The translations under genes and the position numbers were made by a program. Below, one piece after another: positions 13,017-15,265 of a stretch of 15,265 nucleotides of DNA (within the stretch, counting starts at the first letter, position 1; each line of letters starts with the position of its first letter). Below the pieces are notes generated by a model. It was not told the origin of the DNA and made no database searches. It saw nothing but the letters and a program-made list of their open reading frames with translations. Origin of the DNA: Candidatus Omnitrophota bacterium (GTDB lineage Bacteria > Omnitrophota > Gorgyraeia > Zapsychrales > JANLHA01); the NCBI GenBank assembly GCA_023247815.1, contig JAHFFS010000011.1, positions 1-15,265 on the forward strand, read 5' to 3'.

Positions 13017-14165
13017 TCAAACGGATTTTTGAATTGTGTTTAGATCAATCGGAACACGTTCAACCACTTTCAGACCATACCCTTCCAACCCGACGATCTT
13101 ACGTGGATTATTGGTCAGCAAACGGATTTGCTTGATCCCTAAGTCGGCCAGAATTTGCGCGCCAATGCCGTAATCCCGAAAATCAGCGGAAATATTCACG
13201 GCGGTGTTCTCATCGACCTTTTGGTCCTGACGCTGGTCATGCAAAATTTTCTCTAGTCCCAACCCTCCCGTGGCCTGGCGCATATACAACAAAACGCCAG
13301 ACTGATTTTGATGAATGATCTGAAAGGCGGTCTGCAATTGTGAGTTTCCGTCTTTGCGGTGAATGCCAAAAACATCGCTCACCAAACATTCCGACTGAAC
13401 ACGGACCAATTCCGGAAGCGAACCATCCACCTTCCCCTTAATCAAAGCCATGTGCATTTGCCCGTCAATCTTGGATTTATAAACCGCCATCCGAAATTCT
13501 CCATACACCGTCGAGACGGCGGTGTCCAAAATCTTCTCAACAAGTTTTTCATAACGCCGGCGGTATTCAATGAGGCTGTCAATCGTACAACTCTTGATCT
13601 TATGCCGTTTGGCGAAATCAATTAATTCCTGGGTCCTGGCCATGGTACCATCTTCATTCATGATCTCGCAGATCACAGCGGCGGGGTAAAGTCCTGCCAT
13701 CCGCATCAAATCAACCGAAGCCTCAGTATGCCCGGCGCGCACCAAAACACCGCCAGGACGGGCCCTTAAAGGAAAAAGATGGCCTGGGGTTTCCAGGTCA
13801 GCCGGTTTCGTATTAGGATCAATCAGGACCTTAACCGTATGCGACCGGTCGAAAGCTGAAATACCGGTGGTGATTCCTTTCGCAGCGTCGACCGAAATCG
13901 ACCAGCCCGTGTTACTCTGCTGATGTTGATCGTTGATATGTTTGTTTTTCATGGGATGCAGGCCCAACTCATCCAAACGGCTTTCCTCCATCGGGACACA
14001 AATCAAGCCGCGGGCGTATCTGGCCATAAAATTGATGGTCTCTGGAGTGATGTGTTCGGCCGCGCATAAAAGATCGCCTTCATTCTCACGGCCCTCATCA
14101 TCCATGACCACAACCATTTTACCGGAACGTAAATCTTTGATGACTTCTTCAATGGAATCAAACAT
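13017..14165 (-). CDS. RibBA-like protein: intact DHBP synthase fused to a degenerate GTP cyclohydrolase II domain (RibBX-like)
   Basis: 382 residues, two domains. Residues 1-200 are DHBP synthase, which makes 3,4-dihydroxy-2-butanone 4-phosphate from ribulose 5-phosphate. DDEGRENEGD (22-31), ITTGISAFDRSHT (98-110), PGHLFPLRA and RAGHTEASVDL (143-153) keep the metal and catalytic residues. Residues 205-382 follow the GTP cyclohydrolase II fold (VRVQSEC, DYGIGAQIL, RLLTNNPRKIVGLEGYGL), but the active site is broken. In the zinc motif Cys260 remains, while the next two Cys are Lys271 and Gly273 (HRKDGN instead of RCDCG). In the QEGRGIGL motif the sequence is QATGGLGL, losing Glu (Ala298) and the catalytic Arg (Gly300). 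His is Gln257 in VQSEC. RibBX proteins of proteobacteria and some plant RIBA proteins have similar inactive GCHII domains. Likely function: RibB only. First gene of the rib operon; ribosome site AGGAGA before the ATG. Confidence 0.9.
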   Translation of the reverse strand: MFDSIEEVIKDLRSGKMVVVMDDEGRENEGDLLCAAEHITPETINFMARYARGLICVPMEESRLDELGLHPMKNKHINDQHQQSNTGWSISVDAAKGITTGISAFDRSHTVKVLIDPNTKPADLETPGHLFPLRARPGGVLVRAGHTEASVDLMRMAGLYPAAVICEIMNEDGTMARTQELIDFAKRHKIKSCTIDSLIEYRRRYEKLVEKILDTAVSTVYGEFRMAVYKSKIDGQMHMALIKGKVDGSLPELVRVQSECLVSDVFGIHRKDGNSQLQTAFQIIHQNQSGVLLYMRQATGGLGLEKILHDQRQDQKVDENTAVNISADFRDYGIGAQILADLGIKQIRLLTNNPRKIVGLEGYGLKVVERVPIDLNTIQKSV

Positions 14166-14226
14166 GCGATCTCCTAAAATAGGTCAAATGGCAAAAAATT
14201 GAAATGAACCTGAATTTTGTCAACTT

Positions 14227-14241
14227 TAGTATTCTGTACTA
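14227..14241. promoter_or_regulatory. Palindrome TAGTA-N5-TACTA at the ribBA transcription start
   Basis: TAGTA (14227-14231) and TACTA (14237-14241) form an inverted repeat with a 5-base spacer. It overlaps the -10 hexamer and the predicted start (about 14231) of the rib operon. It could be an operator. No other copy was noticed in the window, so chance is possible in this AT-rich stretch. Confidence 0.35.
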
Positions 14242-14266
14242 TATTGGAATCGCTTACCGTTGTCAA
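14238..14266 (-). promoter_or_regulatory. Promoter of the rib-nusB-fab operon
   Basis: Minus strand TTGACA (14266-14261), 17 bases, TATAGT (14243-14238), a near-consensus sigma70 promoter. Transcription would start near 14231, leaving a leader of about 65 bases with AGGAGA before the ribBA ATG. That leader is too short for an FMN riboswitch, and none of the conserved RFN-element strings is seen. The -35 lies in AAAAATCTTGACAA, a near copy of which forms the -35 region of the divergent pncC promoter. Confidence 0.75.
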
Positions 14267-14325
14267 GATTTTTATCTAACTCCTATCTCTATGCGATTCA
14301 TAATGTTAGGAAATATTTAAAAATC

Positions 14326-14354
14326 TTGTCAAGCAGGCCAAACTTGCTTATAAT
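14326..14354 (+). promoter_or_regulatory. Promoter of pncC, giving a leaderless mRNA
   Basis: TTGTCA (14326-14331), exactly 17 bases, perfect TATAAT (14349-14354). The first transcribed base is expected about 7 bases after the -10, at or within a base or two of the A of the ATG at 14361. The six bases between (AACCGC) hold no ribosome site. Confidence 0.75.
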
Positions 14355-14360
14355 AACCGC

Positions 14361-14825
14361 ATGTCTTTAGAAAAATCAATCGCCCAGCTGCTTTCAAACC
14401 ATCGCAAAAGCTTAAGTGTTGCGGAGTCTTGTACCGGTGGGCTCTTGGCAAAACGCTTGACCGATATTCCTGGCAGCTCTCAGTTCTTTAAACTCGGCAT
14501 TGTGGTTTACAGCAACGATGCCAAAAAGTCCCTTTTAAAAATTCCGGAGAAAATGCTGAAGGACCATGGTGCCATCAGCGAACCTGTTGCCAAACTGCTG
14601 GCTAGCAAGGTGCGACAAATTTTAGATACGGATTTCGGTATTGGCATAACCGGCATTGCCGGGCCAGGCGGAGGCACAAAAACAAAACCGGTTGGCCTAA
14701 CATTCATTGCCGTAAGCACTCGATACGAAACGCTTTGTTACAAATGCCATTTCAAAGGCTCGCGCGGCAAAATCCGTCGATCAGCGGTCGATCAGGCCCT
14801 TACCATCCTTTTAAAATCTCTCTAA
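14361..14825 (+). CDS. pncC: Nicotinamide-nucleotide amidase PncC (CinA C-terminal domain, stand-alone)
   Basis: A 154-residue protein equal to the C-terminal domain of CinA, the usual size of stand-alone PncC. It deamidates nicotinamide mononucleotide to nicotinate mononucleotide, recycling NMN released by NAD-dependent DNA ligase and related reactions. Motifs: SVAESCTGGLLAKRLTDIPG (19-38) with the nucleophile Ser23, VVYSNDAK (48-55), HGAISEPVA (69-77) and GITGIAGPGGGTKTKPVGL (95-113). All look intact. The long N-terminal MoCF-like domain of full CinA is absent, and the upstream frame gives no sign that it was lost recently. The gene is alone on the plus strand, divergent from the rib operon, and ends before a terminator hairpin. 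Its promoter placement predicts translation without a leader. Confidence 0.92.
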   Translation: MSLEKSIAQLLSNHRKSLSVAESCTGGLLAKRLTDIPGSSQFFKLGIVVYSNDAKKSLLKIPEKMLKDHGAISEPVAKLLASKVRQILDTDFGIGITGIAGPGGGTKTKPVGLTFIAVSTRYETLCYKCHFKGSRGKIRRSAVDQALTILLKSL

Positions 14826-14890
14826 TTACGCTTTATTGCCGAAACTCACACCACGACAGAGCTAGATGTTGCAGCCACCCGTAAAAGACT

Positions 14891-14926
14891 AACCCCGGAG
14901 GAGCGCTTAAGCGCACCTCCGGGGTT
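14891..14926 (+). terminator. Intrinsic terminator of pncC
   Basis: AACCCCGGAGG (14891-14901) pairs with CCTCCGGGGTT (14916-14926). Inside lies the 12-base palindrome GCGCTTAAGCGC, separated from the outer stem by an A-A mismatch. TTTTAC ends the plus-strand stem, so it suits termination of pncC about 65 bases after its stop. Between convergent genes, it may also act on the minus-strand transcript from the right. Shares its ACCCCG core with the hairpins at 3979-4007 and 11148-11188. Confidence 0.75.
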
Positions 14927-14950
14927 TTACCGACAATAAATGCCTTCGCC

Positions 14951-14964
14951 AACCTACGGGGTTT
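14951..14964. repeat. Lone half of the ACCCCGTAGG repeat
   Basis: AACCTACGGGGTTT (14951-14964) reads AAACCCCGTAGGTT on the minus strand. It matches an arm of the 11148-11188 hairpin but has no pairing arm nearby. It lies 22 bases after the stop of the BI-1 gene (minus strand) and about 25 bases from the pncC terminator, whose minus-strand arm starts the same way (AAAACCCCGGAGG). Confidence 0.5.
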
Positions 14965-14986
14965 TGTCTTTAATCAATCGGATCTC

Positions 14987-15265
14987 TTATCGTCGATCGC
15001 GCAATTTGGCTAACAACTTTAACATTTCAATGTAAAGCCAAACCAACGTTACAATCAACGCCCATGCGCAATACCACTCCATGTGTTTGTTCAATCCGTA
15101 TTGAGCGCCTTCTTCAATCAAGTGGAAATCAAGAAACAGATTCAGCGCCGCAACCCCGACGACAACGACACTGAAAATAATACCAAACATCCCGCTGCCT
15201 TGGATAAAACCCATCTGCAGACCAAAAAAACTCATGATCCAATTGACAACGTAAACCAAAAATAT
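14987..15265 (-). CDS. Bax inhibitor-1/YccA family membrane protein, C-terminal part (cut by window edge)
   Basis: The frame is open from the right edge to a TAA at 14987, giving 92 residues of the C-terminal end; the start lies outside the window. It has three hydrophobic segments: YVVNWIMSFFGLQMGF, FGIIFSVVVVGVAALNLFLDF and EWYCAWALIVTLVWLYIEML. The wording NLFLDFHLIEEGAQYG followed by KHMEWYCAWALIVTLVWLYIEMLKLLAKL is the hallmark of the YccA/Bax-inhibitor-1-like proteins, including the conserved acidic residues (Asp and Glu of LDFxxIEEG) that line the cation pore in this family. The precise physiological role in bacteria is not settled. It is convergent with pncC. Confidence 0.88.
   Translation of the reverse strand: MFLVYVVNWIMSFFGLQMGFIQGSGMFGIIFSVVVVGVAALNLFLDFHLIEEGAQYGLNKHMEWYCAWALIVTLVWLYIEMLKLLAKLRDRR

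Noticed and set aside
14166..14240. FMN riboswitch ahead of the rib operon
   Set aside because: The conserved RFN strings are not present, and the strong promoter at 14238-14266 leaves a leader of only about 65 bases, roughly half what the element needs.
1..15265. CRISPR array, tRNA, rRNA or insertion sequence
   Set aside because: No evenly spaced direct repeats, cloverleaf-like stretch, rRNA-like conserved block or transposase reading frame was found on either strand. No gene-free stretch exceeds about 200 bases.

Overview
The window is a compact bacterial chromosome segment of moderate GC. Almost all genes lie on the minus strand; only a ZIP transporter and a pncC gene lie on the plus strand. 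Nonulosonic-acid genes, a type II fatty-acid gene set and a secreted protein with a signal peptide point to a diderm bacterium. The gene set and divergence resemble uncultivated lineages such as Omnitrophota, but that placement is an impression and is weakly supported. No rRNA, tRNA, CRISPR array, insertion sequence or phage gene is visible.

Layout. (1) 1-2995, minus strand: a surface-glycan operon. It starts at a near-consensus promoter overlaid by inverted repeats. It then runs winged-helix regulator, LegB-type nucleotide-sugar dehydratase, LegC-type aminotransferase, and a NeuD/LegH-type acyltransferase cut by the window edge. This is the opening of a legionaminic-acid-like pathway. (2) 3086-5121, minus strand: a basic secreted Arg/Ser/Gln/Ala protein with 11-residue periodicity, then (upstream) a two-gene unit of a CheX-like protein and an acidic disordered protein ending at a strong hairpin. 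(3) 5251-6036, plus strand: ZIP metal transporter. (4) 6082-14165, minus strand: a long run, in transcription order ribBA-like, ribH, nusB, PHP phosphoesterase, ribD reductase domain, ribE, a KAS-like protein, fabG, hairpin, an AAA/DUF4143 ATPase with its own promoter, and fabZ. (5) 14361-14825, plus strand: pncC, transcribed divergently from ribBA. (6) 14987 to the right edge, minus strand: C-terminal part of a Bax-inhibitor-1/YccA membrane protein.

Most notable points. The riboflavin operon looks incomplete at its entry. The GTP cyclohydrolase II half of RibBA lacks two of three zinc cysteines and the catalytic arginine, and RibD has no deaminase domain. DHBP synthase, reductase, lumazine synthase and riboflavin synthase all look intact. 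The KAS-like protein has lost all three members of the Cys-His-His triad (Phe, Asn and Glu instead), as in a chain-length-factor or scaffold protein. The CheX-like protein has Lys and Thr where the family has its catalytic Glu and Asn. pncC and the ATPase have promoters placed so that their mRNAs should be leaderless or nearly so. Several intergenic hairpins share an ACCCCGkAGG core.
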